From Nymphalis io (lineage: Eukaryota > Arthropoda > Insecta > Lepidoptera > Nymphalidae): a DNA stretch of 64,000 nt. Of this stretch, positions 54,801 through 63,342 are shown one piece after another. The DNA lies in contig NC_065916.1 of assembly GCF_905147045.1 (NCBI RefSeq), positions 5,434,468-5,498,467 on the forward strand. Direction: 5' to 3'. Position numbers and translations under genes: made by a program. A model generated the notes under the pieces. That model ran no database searches and was not told the origin of the DNA. It saw only the letters and a list, made by a program, of their open reading frames with translations. The stretch's first letter is position 1, and each line of letters opens with the position of its first letter.

Positions 54801-57800
54801 TTTCTAAAGAAAACTGGTTTGAATGCTGTTTTTTAAGCAGGTGAATTTTTTTTAAGCTTTTTTTCTTTTTCAACAATTTAAGCTTAAAATTAACGGCGTT
54901 TAAGTTCCATCAACACATGTGTTAGCTTGATGAAATAATCATGTTTTAATTTCAAATAAGTGTTGAGCATTTTGTAAAGAATAGCCGCGCCTATTAAAAT
55001 AAGTCTGCATTATAAAAATAATGTAATAAATTATAATTTATATTATTGTTATATTTACTACATTTTGAATTTTGCTTGTTTATTTTTATATTATATATTT
55101 AAATATTTCGTATTTTTACTATCAGTAGTTTTATTTTGACTTCCTGTTTCGGTGAATATTATATTATTAGTCAGTTGAGCACTTAATATAATTTCTCATT
55201 TTTGTGTTTTAGAAGTAAGAACGGCAATCATCATTGAGTTGTGAAACAAGCTGGTTGTTAACACTGTTGATATCATATTGAGTTGTATATACATATAAAA
55301 TCTTTAAGACCTGCGAAGTTACGATTTTAACACGTGCAATTCTAAAGCTGTATTGTTCTAAAAGTTTTGTTACAGAGCACAGCTTTTTTTAATTTAATAT
55401 ATTTAAGTATAGACTGGCTCATGGGACACTGGCACATGGCATATGGCACTTGGACGTTGGCACTGTAAGAAATATTACCAAGATGTTATGTTTTACTGGT
55501 GGTATGGCTTCGTGCAACTCGTCTAGGTAGGTACCACCCACTCATCAGATATTCTACCATAAAACAGCAGTACTTGGTATGGTTGTGTTCCGGTTTGAGT
55601 GAGTGAGTCAGTGTAATTACAGGCATAAGGGACATAACATCTTAGTTCCCAAGGTTGGTGGCGCATTACTGTAAATACTCCCGTGCCTCGGAAAGCACGT
55701 AAAGCCCGTTGGTCCTATTATGAGAGTTAGGAAATAGAGAGTGGACCTGTTTTTGCTCACACATTTGTGAACTATAATATCTTCTGCGTAGTTGGCTAAT
55801 CTCTAGAGATTGACCGCCGTGGCCGAAATCGGTCTGGAGGAGATAATTATTATTAATTTTAAAAAAAGTGTCGCTTACCTTTCAAACCAATATTATTCCC
55901 ATTATATATATTATTGAATCCAGCACAATTGAATGGTTTCACTCATTCCGCAAAGGCTACACCTGGCGTGAAGCCAATATAATGTATATAATAATTTCAC
56001 AAGTGCCACGAAATCTTGAAAGCGATTTAGATTATTTCTGAATTGATAAAATGTACAGCCGCGGTGTTCTTGCGTTATGTTTAATGTTTTCAGTTCATAG
56101 CGTCATAGTTTTGTTTATTTTGGATATGAATTGAATATGTTTTCAAACGTTTACAATTGTTTGGTTAAGTTTTTTGATGATGATGGTAGTTTGTTTTCGT
56201 TATGATAATAAATTTGAAATACTATTGATAGAATTGTGTTTACGAAAATATGTATAAAAAGAATTGGTTTGGTTGCCTCGTACCGATATGGCCGCCAAAA
56301 TGCATGCTAATTACGTTATATAGATGTGTAATGTAATTTTTTAAATTTTTGTGGTGAACAATAAAGTATATTCAATCTATTTATTATCTAATAATTGTTT
56401 TATTACGTAAAAATCCGATGAACATTAAAGCGTAGTTGAATAAGAGGCAAATTTCTGATAATGAGGGAAATTTAGTAAAAAACTTTAATAAACGAGTATC
56501 TATGTATTCCAATCGAAGAAGGAATAAATAAATATAAATAATATCCTAGGACATTACTTACAGTAACAGTAACAGCCTGTTAATGTCCCACTGCTGGGCT
56601 AAGGCCTCCTCTCCCTTTTTTGAGGAGAAGGTTTTGGAGCTTATTCCACCACGCTGCTCCAATGCGGGTTTGTAGAATACACATGTGGCAGGATTTTAAT
56701 GAAATTAGACACATGCAGGTTCCCTCACGATGTTTTCCTTCACCGTCAAGCACGAGATGAATTATAAACACAAATTAAGCACATGAAAATTCAGTGGTGC
56801 TTGCCTGGGTTTGAACCCACGATCATCGGTTAAGATTCACGCGTTCGAACCACTGGGCCATCTCGGCTTTTACGTTAGACATTACATCCTCATTAATAAT
56901 ATCTTCACACAACACACTAAACTCCCAAACTAAACTGCGCAGGGCAGTTGGCTAATCTCTCTTGAGATTGGCCGCCGTGGCCGAAATCGGTCTGGAGGAC
57001 ATTGTTATATGATATTGTTCAATCCACAGGATAAATGTATAAAATAATGTTTTTCAGATTCAAAACGACGGCGCGGCGTTGCTGTTCGCTGACGAATTGA
57101 AGCAAGTGATCCAGAGGTATATGTTCGGTATATGTCCACAGCCGTACAAGGTAATAAGACGGTATTACCACTTATCCGTAACCGTACCGTAACAGCCTGT
57201 GAATGTCCCACTGCTGGGCTAAAGGCCTCCTCTCCTCTTTTTGAGGAGAAGGTTTGGAGCTTATTCCACCACGCTGCTCCAATGCGGGTTGGTAGAATTC
57301 ACATGTGGCAGGATTTCAGTGAAATTAGACACATGCAGGTTTCCTCACGATGTTTTCCTTCACCGTAAAGCACGAGATGAATTATAATCACAAATTAAGC
57401 ACATGAAAATTCAGTGGTGCTTGCCCGGGTTTGAACCCACGATCATCGGTTAAGATTCACGCGTTCTTACCACAGGGCCATCTCGGCTTATCCGTTGTGC
57501 TATAAATGTTGAAAGATGGTGTTATTCTATTTTGATGTGTGTACTCTTGGAATGTTTTAATTGTTATCAAATGGTCAATGTCGCATATCACTTTCTGACA
57601 TTTCACAATCGAATTCTGCATTACTATTCTTTAAGAATTTCATTACTCACCCGTGAAATGTTGCAACCGACTTACGGTGATACACTATTTTGATGCATTA
57701 TTGTATTCTTGTAATGTTATAATTATTATGGTCAATGGCGTTTATCGTTTCCTAAACGACCGTTTACGACCGTTTTCTGCGGTGATTTTCGAATATGTTC

Positions 57801-60112
57801 TTACAGAAAAGCAAATCGCGGTTATTTTTGTTTGTTCTTAAAGAATGACGAGTGATCGTAATATTTAATATTAGAAATGTTGTGATATCGTACGTTTAAG
57901 TTAATTCATTGTAATTATAAATTTCTAATTGCGGACTGTTGTTGATAGTTTCATGATAGAAAACTATATTTTAAACTTTGCCTATTAATACAGTTGTCTT
58001 GTAAATTTTTAAATAGTATTTTATAATATAACATACTATATATATATACTATATAATATAACATATATTATCTGTCATCGGGGTGTCCAGTACACACATT
58101 GCGGAGCGCGGGAAAGTACAATATATATTGGAATTGGCGCGAAGTGAAGACGGTGTGTGTGCATAGCCAGCTGATATATAAAATATAATATATATTATTT
58201 AATTTATAACACAATCTTACGACTTGAGTTAAAGCAAGGTTAAAGGGTGAAGATTACACCAATAGTAGATAATTTAATTAAAGAATAGGAAAACGGTTAA
58301 ACGGCAACGATAACGTGTCGACTCGATTGCGATAAAGTGACAGTTTGACAATCGAATACCTACCCATCATACTAATGATGTATATCAAAACAATTGACAG
58401 TTAATTTCTGGTACGTTATGGCTGCCGGGATATTTCATAGCGGTAAAACTTAAGCCCGCCTTTATAAATGAGCAATGTTTGTATATATGTAGAGTATGTA
58501 TTTAATATATTTCGTGTGTATCGGAAACGGCTCTAACGATTTTTGCTTTTTAAGTTTACCTATCTATAATATAACCTATTAAAACCGGTAGTTCGGTAGC
58601 TTAGATACTACGTGTTTGTATAATAATAAATTTCGTGGTGTATATAAAAATTGTTTGTGTTGCAACAGTCGCGTTGGTCGCAGATGGTGGGCAGCAAGAA
58701 GAACAGCACCACCCCGACTTGCGACCTGGATACTGATCAGCAGGACCTTGCTGGCAGGTGATTACGTTTAGAAATTTACGTTTTCCTATCAGAAATCTGA
58801 CAATTCTTGTACAGCCTACCAGGCTTAGAGGGGATTTGTGCAACCTAGTCAATTGTAATACTTAGTATTTCTGTATTTTGATTTGAATACAAATTAAGAA
58901 ATATTACAAATATGTCAAATCATAAAAAATATCTGAATTATCTATGGCTAAATTTCTTTGATTAGATGTTAGTGTTGTCAGTTTGCCAGGGCTACGTGTG
59001 AGTATCTATGTATGTGTGTGTGCCAATTAACTCAGCGACAGTTAAAACGTAAACAGTGTATAGTTTGACGGGCCGGTTGGCGTGGTTGGTAGATACTTGC
59101 CTTACACGCCGAAGGTTGTGAGTTCGGTTCCCACCTAGGACAGACATTTGTGTGCATGAACATGTCTGTTTGTCCTGAGTCTGGGTGTAATTATCTATAT
59201 AAGTATGTATTTACTAAAGAAAAATAGTATATGTAGTATATCAGTTGTCTGGTTTCCATAGTACGAGCCGTGCGTGAATAATGTCCCAGGATATTATTAT
59301 TATTATAGTTAAATAAGCAAAGCAAAGTAATAATACAGTAAAAATAATACATTTACACATTTCGAGCGACGAGTTACGAGCCGCTCTTGTTAAAGATATT
59401 CGGATGAGACCATAGACAATTTGGTACTTTTTAATGACATATGGCGGCGGTATTAATTATTTGGATCTAACTTTATTTATTTATATACACACAAATAATA
59501 CTATCAGGACATATATTAAAATTACGAACGAATACAATTTTAAACTAGATTATATTCCTAAATGTGTACATTTATGGCATGCTCGTTAAAATAATTAAAT
59601 AGTTTGTATTCGTTCACAAAATTTTAGGCTTAGGGGTAAAAGACAAAATAAACAGCAACAGCTTAGCATTACGCTTACAAGATAGATATATATTAAAAAA
59701 AAATTATATTATTATAAATTCAGACTTGCAACACTCGCGTTGCGTGTACACTCCGTGTCCCGCACGGACTGCGCACGGTTCGGCGCCGCACTCGCGAACA
59801 CGTTCGGAGAGCTCGCTCGCACTGCGTCCAATAGACAAGTGCTAGCTGCCGGTAAGTGATAATCACTTCCCTTTACAAGAATTATTTGACATTTTTGAAT
59901 TCTATTCTGTTTCAAGTTATATTTATCGTCTGTGCATATACATTATTAACCATTTATTATTTTTTTAATAAATAGCAGTCGCGAATGAGAAAAAACGAAA
60001 ATTGTCGAAGAGTCAAAAGGCGAAAATCGCCGCGAAACAGCGAACAGCGCTCGCCGTCAAAAAGAAGGCAGCCGCCGTCGCCGCTGCAGCTGCTGCCAAA
60101 ATGGCCACATAA
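41554..60112 (+). CDS. Unrecognised predicted secreted protein with Lys/Ala-rich tail (five exons)
   Basis: I do not recognise this gene. Exons 41554-41676, 57058-57150, 58669-58757, 59724-59851 and 59976-60112 splice in phase into 189 residues. Exon 1 gives a classic signal peptide (basic MTAKMRCK, then LLVLLLFF, likely cut after KIEA). The mature part has NxS/T sequons at N30 and N84, three cysteines (C67, C90, C118), an amphipathic helix-like region (about 98-135) and a tail of Lys-rich then Ala-rich sequence (KKRKLSKSQKAK, VKKKAAAV) ending KMAT-stop. The C-terminal exons are markedly GC-richer than their surroundings. Exons 2-5 are well supported by phase and splice sites. Joining exon 1 across a 15.4 kb intron is inference, and extra exons between them cannot be excluded. 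No catalytic motif is visible. Confidence 0.6.
42218..42465. mobile_element. hAT-type MITE, 248 bp
   Basis: Ends CAGTGCTGGCGTTAGGG and CCCTAACGCTGGCACTG are inverted repeats with one mismatch. The flanking 8-mers GACATTAC and GGCATTAC form an 8 bp target duplication with one mismatch, as expected for hAT. Interior is non-coding, with a G13 run near 42,229. Confidence 0.75.
42908..43250 (-). pseudogene. RTE-like LINE 3' end, second degenerate copy
   Basis: It is clearly homologous to 39,613-40,032 (shared CACATTAATCC-type start, CTGCTGGACATAGGCCTCCT, CTCGTGATACGCTTCC). It lies in the presumed intron 1 of the unknown secreted gene. It has stops and is truncated at about 43,250. Confidence 0.75.
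43312..43575 (+). mobile_element. Family-B repeat without poly-A
   Basis: Starts TACTGGTGGTAGGGCTTTG and ends ACCATCAGGTAGTCCATG; the last ~25 bp and tail are missing. Confidence 0.8.
43815..44480 (+). repeat. Family-H repeat
   Basis: GTGAAGACAAATAAACAAAT, then ATTAGCGAAGTTGTTAACCG. A GGCGTGTATCTACGCTA-type inverted-repeat end (reverse) lies at 44,165-44,210, and GTAATATATTACTTAGC..CCTTGGAATATG at the right. Confidence 0.55.
44636..45003 (-). mobile_element. Family-C SINE, full length
   Basis: Reverse copy from GTCCTCCAGACCAATTTCGG to ATCAGACCAACGAGACAGTC with A- and B-box regions intact. It lies in the presumed intron 1 of the unknown secreted gene. Confidence 0.83.
45120..45205. mobile_element. 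Short LINE-tail-like repeat (partner at 15.2 kb)
   Basis: CAGCACCACCTACCTAATATCC, then TTGGTTGCCTGGTAGAGATC and TATTTAGCGATAAGG, match the reverse of 15,175-15,300. Confidence 0.4.
45983..46325. mobile_element. Family K repeat
   Basis: This is a GC-rich island in AT-rich DNA starting CCTCGACAGCGTCACCAGG, with GCCCACTTAAGGGCTCAG and CCTCGGCTTAGGACGCC blocks shared with 13.3 kb and 47.3/48.7 kb. It contains a strong hairpin, GACCCCGCCGGCGGGGTC, near 46,212. Short open frames on either strand have no recognised domain. It is probably a LINE remnant. Confidence 0.5.
46398..46657 (-). mobile_element. Family-D SINE
   Basis: Reverse full-length copy: ATATCCTTTGACATTTTTCAC tail side to ACGCCAACCGGCTCGTC head. 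Confidence 0.8.
47340..48645 (-). pseudogene. Jockey/CR1-like non-LTR retrotransposon, 5'-truncated and broken reverse transcriptase
   Basis: Read on the minus strand, the frame carries reverse transcriptase blocks in order: ANYRPIAITSV, RQYGFRPKRST and LDISKAFDRVWHRSLL. An in-frame TAA follows near 48,327, then LPAYGLPAQLCTWIASF. An internal deletion near 48,190 then removes the part expected to carry the YADD catalytic centre. The frame shifts, another stop follows, and the C-terminal domain (LLYKTQVRSYVEYCSHLW) runs in 47,453-48,124. The 3' end is an A-rich tail at 47,343-47,350 (T-rich on plus). The element is dead. Clade is inferred from the C-terminal domain; the endonuclease half is missing. 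Confidence 0.85.
49115..49250 (-). mobile_element. Family-B fragment
   Basis: A T-run, then AAAGGAAGGCAGACATG; the sequence decays after about 130 bp. Confidence 0.5.
49605..50105 (+). mobile_element. Family-C SINE split by a family-D SINE
   Basis: 49,605-49,752 and 49,997-50,105 are halves of one element. The family-D copy lies between GAGCTAGGGAATA and GAGAGTGCACCTG, which are adjacent in intact family C. Confidence 0.8.
49753..49996 (-). mobile_element. Family-D SINE nested in family C
   Basis: Reverse copy with an (AAT)n tail at the left and a damaged B-box region (GGGTGGGACCCACAACC). It interrupts the family-C element at 49,605-50,105. Confidence 0.8.
50640..50930 (-). repeat. Family-H repeat (reverse)
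   Basis: Contains CCTAACAGCTCTGCTGTATTA and, on the minus strand, TTTGACATTGAAATGACGGG..GAAGTAAAATTAAAGTGG, both family-H blocks. A short open frame with acceptor-like CTGTTACAG is part of this repeat. Confidence 0.6.
50975..51232 (-). mobile_element. Family-B repeat, diverged
   Basis: ATAGATAGGCAGTGTGGTTG, CACCTGATGGTAAGTGG and GCCACCAACCTTGAGAACTA are readable through GGGTGGTACCATACC. Confidence 0.72.
51240..53195. other. Presumed intron 1 of the unknown secreted gene, no exon recognised
   Basis: Holds the AT microsatellite, a small GC-rich patch (52,014-52,090, CGTTCGCGCGTCGTCGTCG) and a TTTCCCGC site at 52,972. No coding signal with splice sites was found. Confidence 0.4.
51806..51869. 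repeat. (AT)n microsatellite, 64 bp
   Basis: About 32 uninterrupted AT units, the longest simple repeat in the window. Confidence 0.92.
53200..53437 (-). mobile_element. Family-D SINE
   Basis: Reverse copy from ATATCCTGGGGCATTATTCA to CGCCAACCGGCTCGTC. Confidence 0.8.
53505..53815 (+). mobile_element. Family-C SINE, diverged
   Basis: CTCGTCGTTTCCGTTGGCTT head region, CCGTCCCATTGAATTATG and GAGAATGGCCGCCGTAAC. Confidence 0.72.
54030..54178 (+). mobile_element. Family-B 3' half
   Basis: ACATAACATCTTAGTTCCCA, then GTGGTGACCACTTACCCA and an A-rich end. Confidence 0.6.
54290..55490. other. Presumed intron 1, AT-rich, nothing recognised
   Basis: An 88-codon minus open frame (54,243-54,509) begins inside a repeat remnant and has no recognisable domain. 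Confidence 0.4.
55494..55670 (+). mobile_element. Family-B 5' half joined to family C
   Basis: TTTACTGGTGGTATGGC to GTTGGTGGCGCATTAC, then an abrupt switch at about 55,670 into family-C sequence (TAAATACTCCCGTGCCTCGG). Confidence 0.7.
55671..55848 (+). mobile_element. Family-C 3' half
   Basis: CTCCCGTGCCTCGGAAAGC to GGCCGAAATCGGTCTGGAGG. It is fused to a family-B half on its left. Confidence 0.72.
56569..56866 (-). mobile_element. Family-A SINE upstream of unknown-gene exon 2
   Basis: Full-length reverse copy beginning after a duplicated CAGTAACAGTAACAG. It lies in the presumed intron 1, about 190 bp before exon 2. Confidence 0.87.
56935..57003 (+). mobile_element. Family-C 3' tail
   Basis: CAGTTGGCTAATCTCTCTTG to TCGGTCTGGAGGACATTG; it lies 55 bp before exon 2 of the unknown secreted gene. 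Confidence 0.7.
57058..57150 (+). CDS. Unknown secreted gene, exon 2
   Basis: The acceptor reads TTTTTCAG|ATT and the donor TACAAG|GTAATA. The exon is 31 codons, phase 0 to 0, encoding DGAALLFADELKQVIQRY and GICPQPYK. It is GC-rich within AT-rich DNA. A family-A SINE sits only 38 bp past the donor (57,189). Confidence 0.68.
57189..57486 (-). mobile_element. Family-A SINE 38 bp downstream of unknown-gene exon 2
   Basis: Full-length, near-consensus reverse copy in the intron after exon 2. TTATCCGT occurs on both sides as likely target duplication. Confidence 0.88.
57490..58668. other. Intron 2 of the unknown secreted gene
   Basis: Contains a block (57,765-57,815, CGACCGTTTTCTGCGGTGAT, then ATGTTCTTACAGAA) shared with 35,890-35,935, so an old repeat is present. 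No other exon was seen. Confidence 0.45.
58669..58757 (+). CDS. Unknown secreted gene, exon 3
   Basis: The acceptor reads TTGCAACAG|TCG and the donor GGCAG|GTGATT. The exon is 29 codons plus two bases, encoding SRWSQMVGSKKNSTTPTCD and DTDQQDLAG. It holds the N84 sequon and Cys90. Confidence 0.7.
59066..59308 (+). mobile_element. Family-D SINE in intron 3 of the unknown secreted gene
   Basis: Plus copy: GACGGGCCGGTTGGCGTGG head, GAGTTCGGTTCCCACC B box, (ATT)n tail. The ~80 bp before it (GCCAATTAACTCAGCGACAG) resembles the unit preceding D at 29.4 kb, suggesting a longer parent element. Confidence 0.8.
59724..59851 (+). CDS. Unknown secreted gene, exon 4
   Basis: The acceptor reads AAATTCAG|A and the donor GCCG|GTAAGT. 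The exon is 128 nt: one base finishing Arg, 42 codons, one base. It encodes an amphipathic helix-like segment (LATLALRVHSVSRTDCARF, then GAALANTFGELART). It is the GC-richest exon and the clearest coding signal of the gene. Confidence 0.72.
59976..60112 (+). CDS. Unknown secreted gene, exon 5 (Lys/Ala tail, stop)
   Basis: The acceptor can be TAG at 59,973-59,975 or CAG at 59,976-59,978 (tandem NAGNAG type), both in frame and differing by one Ala. The exon encodes EKKRKLSKSQKAKIAAKQ, then VKKKAAAV and an Ala run, then KMAT-TAA. The T-rich tract before the acceptor is good. A downstream ATTAAA near 60,152 may be the polyA signal. Confidence 0.68.
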
Positions 60113-60860
60113 TATTTTAATATTAACATATTTTTTAAAATAGTACTGTAATTAAATTTTTTAATTTTTAAAATATAACAAAACGATTACACCACATAAT
60201 TATTTCCTTTATAGAAAATGATAAATATATATTTAATTTATTAAGTTATTTATATATCGTAAATCGTTATATAAATAATTTCATCGATAATTTTTAGGTC
60301 ATTTTAGAAAAAAAAAACATTCAATGCAACTGATTTTAAAGTCAGCAAGATATTAATTATGAAAACAAATTCCGCGTATAACAACTTAATACAATGTGTA
60401 TTAAGTTTTTAGACTATTGAGTTGCTTTAACTTGCAATCTTATCTAAATAATAATAATAATAATAATAGTCTAAGCATTATATCCAATGTGGAATCTTAG
60501 CTTTTCGTTCGTCCGTTCATTCGTTCAAAATGGACTAAAACAATTATGTCAAGTGAATCAATGTATCCAAAAAAATACTCGTGTAAATTAAAAATGAAAA
60601 CAATTCAGTAAAAATATTTTTTTAATTTTTAGTCTACCAAAGCTAGATTTTAATTATTAAAAAAGATGTCTTATTTATAAGTTTAATGTGTAACTTATTT
60701 ATAAGTTTATTTAAATTAAATGTTATAATTATGATGTGGTTTCATTTATATATTCTAAAATTCTTTATTTTTATGATTTTAATCATTTTTATATCCTAAT
60801 CAATTGGATGAGTAAACTCTACTAAGGATAAACAAACCTTAGATTTACACATTCGTTATA
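60113..60860 (+). other. 3' flank and probable 3' UTR of the unknown secreted gene
   Basis: ATTAAA near 60,152 is the closest polyA-signal variant. An (AAT)n tract lies at about 60,450-60,468. No coding signal. Confidence 0.35.
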
Positions 60861-60932
60861 GTAACAGCCTGTGAATGTCCCACTGCTGGGCTAAGGCCTC
60901 CTCTCCCTTTTTAGGAGAAGATTTGAGATTCT
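60861..60932 (-). mobile_element. Family-A SINE 3' fragment
   Basis: Only GTAACAGCCTGTGAATG through AGGAGAAGATTTG remains, i.e. the 3' ~70 bp. Confidence 0.7.
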
Positions 60933-61129
60933 TGCGATTTGCTAATAGCAAATAGTTCTTGATTAAATATATATTTATTTATACTAATAATATTTTATTT
61001 ATTGAAGCTACTCAATTACAAAAAGAAAACGGTTTTAAGTTAACAAAAATAATAAAAGTAAATAAACATTACCCAAAACTACTATCTACTACTACAGCCT
61101 AATCTAACCATAACAGGAACAAACCCAAA

Positions 61130-61512
61130 TAAACAACTTTGACACCGATATCATTGGTCGATCTTGAATAATCTATGATATTCACTAATAATGTCCTCAA
61201 GACCGATTTCGGCCACGGCGGCCAATCTCAAGAGAGATTAGCCAACTACGCAGCAGATATTATAGTGCACGAGTGTGTGCGCAAACACAGGTGCACTCTT
61301 TATTCCCTAACTCACATAATCCAATGAAACGACAATCCAACACGACCGGAAAGAGTTCAGGCTCAGGACCAACTGCTTTACGTGCTTTCCGAGGCACGGG
61401 AGTGTACACACACACAAAAGATAATTACTATAGATTCGCGAAAAAATGGCGTTTTCGATGTCCACAAAGTTGTAATCGGAACTTCGAAAGTTAAATTAAT
61501 GTGGTTATAATT
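61130..61512 (+). repeat. Family-H repeat (split by family C)
   Basis: AACTTTGACACCGATATCAT at the left; CGCGAAAAAATGGCGTTTTC..GAAAGTTAAATTAATGTGG at the right. Confidence 0.55.
61190..61415 (-). mobile_element. Family-C 3' part inserted in family H
   Basis: TGTCCTCAAGACCGATTTCG to GAGTGTACACACACAC. The left and right flanks both belong to family H. Confidence 0.75.
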
Positions 61513-61841
61513 CATTATTATTACAATTAATTGTGGTTGTATTCTTTTTCCTTTTTGGGTACAGAATTTTGTTGTTATAATTCTAGACCAGCTGTTTGGA
61601 AGTTTAGTAAACCGTAATATATTTAATACATTTTCATTTATATTTAATAAATATGATGGTAGTGGGAAGAAATGAAGTCGGTCCTCAACTAATTTCTTCT
61701 AAATTTAATAAGGAAACTACTAGTGTAACAACCTATATAGACGACCTGAAATTAGTGACAGTCTAATTAATTTATTTTGTTTTCTTATATTTAATTAATT
61801 TATGATAGTTAAATAATTAGTATGTGGTAATATTTTTCTAA

Positions 61842-62140
61842 GCCGAGTTGGCCCTGTGGTAAGAACGCGTGAATCTTAACCGATGATCGTGGGTTCAAAC
61901 CCGGGCAAACACCACTGAATTTTCATGTGCTTAATTTGTGATTATAATTCATCTCGTGCTTTACGGTGAAGGAAAACATCGTGAGGAAACCTGCATGTGT
62001 CTAATTTCACTGAAATTCTGCCACATGTGAATTCTACCAACCCGCATTGGAGCAGCGTGGTGGAATAAGCTCCAAACCTTCTCCTCAAAAAGAGGAGAGG
62101 AGGCCTTTAGCCCAGCAGTGGGACATTCACAGGCTGTTAC
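61842..62140 (+). mobile_element. Family-A SINE
   Basis: Full-length, near-consensus copy (GCCGAGTTGGCCCTGTGG head). AATATTTTTCT flanks both sides as target-site duplication, so it is recent. Confidence 0.88.
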
Positions 62141-62911
62141 GGAAGAGTATTACGGAATATTTTTCTCCATTTGTCTTTTTTAATATTTTTGGGATGGCAA
62201 CACGGTTTAACTTAAAAAGGGCGAGAATAAATTAAGGAGTTGTCACCGTGGAGGACTAATAAAAAGCTGACGAGTTGGATAATTGGTCATATTTAATATA
62301 ATCAGTATCAACCACGTACATCCGTCTACCATAATTCTAGTCTCCCGAAAAGTCGAGACAACGTTGACATTATTATATTACCTTTCCGGCCTATAATAGA
62401 CGCGGCGGTGATTGCATTTGCTCATTGCTTAGTAATCGCACCGCGCTTATTGTCGCTTCTTCCCGTGGCTAGGCGGTAATACGGCTTCAAAATTTCGCCA
62501 GTTAAATACGAAATCGTATTAGACAGTTTGTTTTGATGATATTAATAAGATAAAAAGAATAATGGCAACATACATGGAACAAAATAAAACCAGTGAATAT
62601 TAAAAAAAAAATATTTATTTACAAAAGTCATTACAAATTTATTTATTTAATAGTCGTGATCTCAATACGAGTATTACAAAATAAGTCTCATTATTTGTTT
62701 CATTTTCAAAGTACAATACAAAATAAATTAAATGATTATTTATTTAAGAATAAAGTACATAATCAAACAGCTGACTGTCGCGAAACGTCAGAAAGTGTTA
62801 CGCGACATTGGTCATAATAATTGTAACATCTAAAGGACACACGCAACAAAATAACGTATCAACTTTTCAGAGTTCTAAAAGCATTGCTGCCCATTCGTTA
62901 TCATATTAGTA

Positions 62912-62955
62912 TTTCCCGCTTTTACGCGTCGTTTTTTTTTTTTTTTATTTCCCGC
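62912..62955. promoter_or_regulatory. Paired E2F-like sites
   Basis: TTTCCCGC occurs at 62,912-62,919 and 62,948-62,955 around a T-run, and again at 63,946-63,953. This is the E2F/DP consensus. A promoter for a gene beyond the right edge is possible but not shown. Confidence 0.25.
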
Positions 62956-63239
62956 ACTTTGTTTGGATCAGTGTCATTTGACACAACGAATTCACATTAC
63001 ACATTTAAATTATCGATTGTATTTAAAATATAATGTACTGGACGAAGCATTTGTCTACAATTATACAAATATAGCCTCAATTTCAAATTAATACGTTTTA
63101 CATAATGGCGACGATAAAAAATGTACAATAGACAAATCTATTGATAGCAACCATAGATAAAATACCATACCCATAGGTATGAAGAAAATATATTAATATA
63201 GCAAGGAAGAATATTGATTATTTTTACCTAACTACAGCT

Positions 63240-63342
63240 GTAAGGCTGTTTACACACAGTGTCGTCTTATATAACGCGTTTACTCGAAACGTTTTTCGAC
63301 CGATGGCGCTATTTTTACAGCAGCTCGTGTAAACAGCCTTAC
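63240..63342. mobile_element. Short TA-flanked MITE
   Basis: GTAAGGCTGTTTACAC at the left and GTGTAAACAGCCTTAC at the right are perfect 16 bp inverted repeats. Taking TA as target duplication gives a 97 bp element (63,243-63,339) of Tc1/mariner type. The inside is non-coding. Confidence 0.6.

Noticed and set aside
57132..57368. 78-codon frame running from exon 2 into a SINE
   Set aside because: It is out of frame with exon 2 and mostly family-A sequence; identical peptides occur at every family-A copy.
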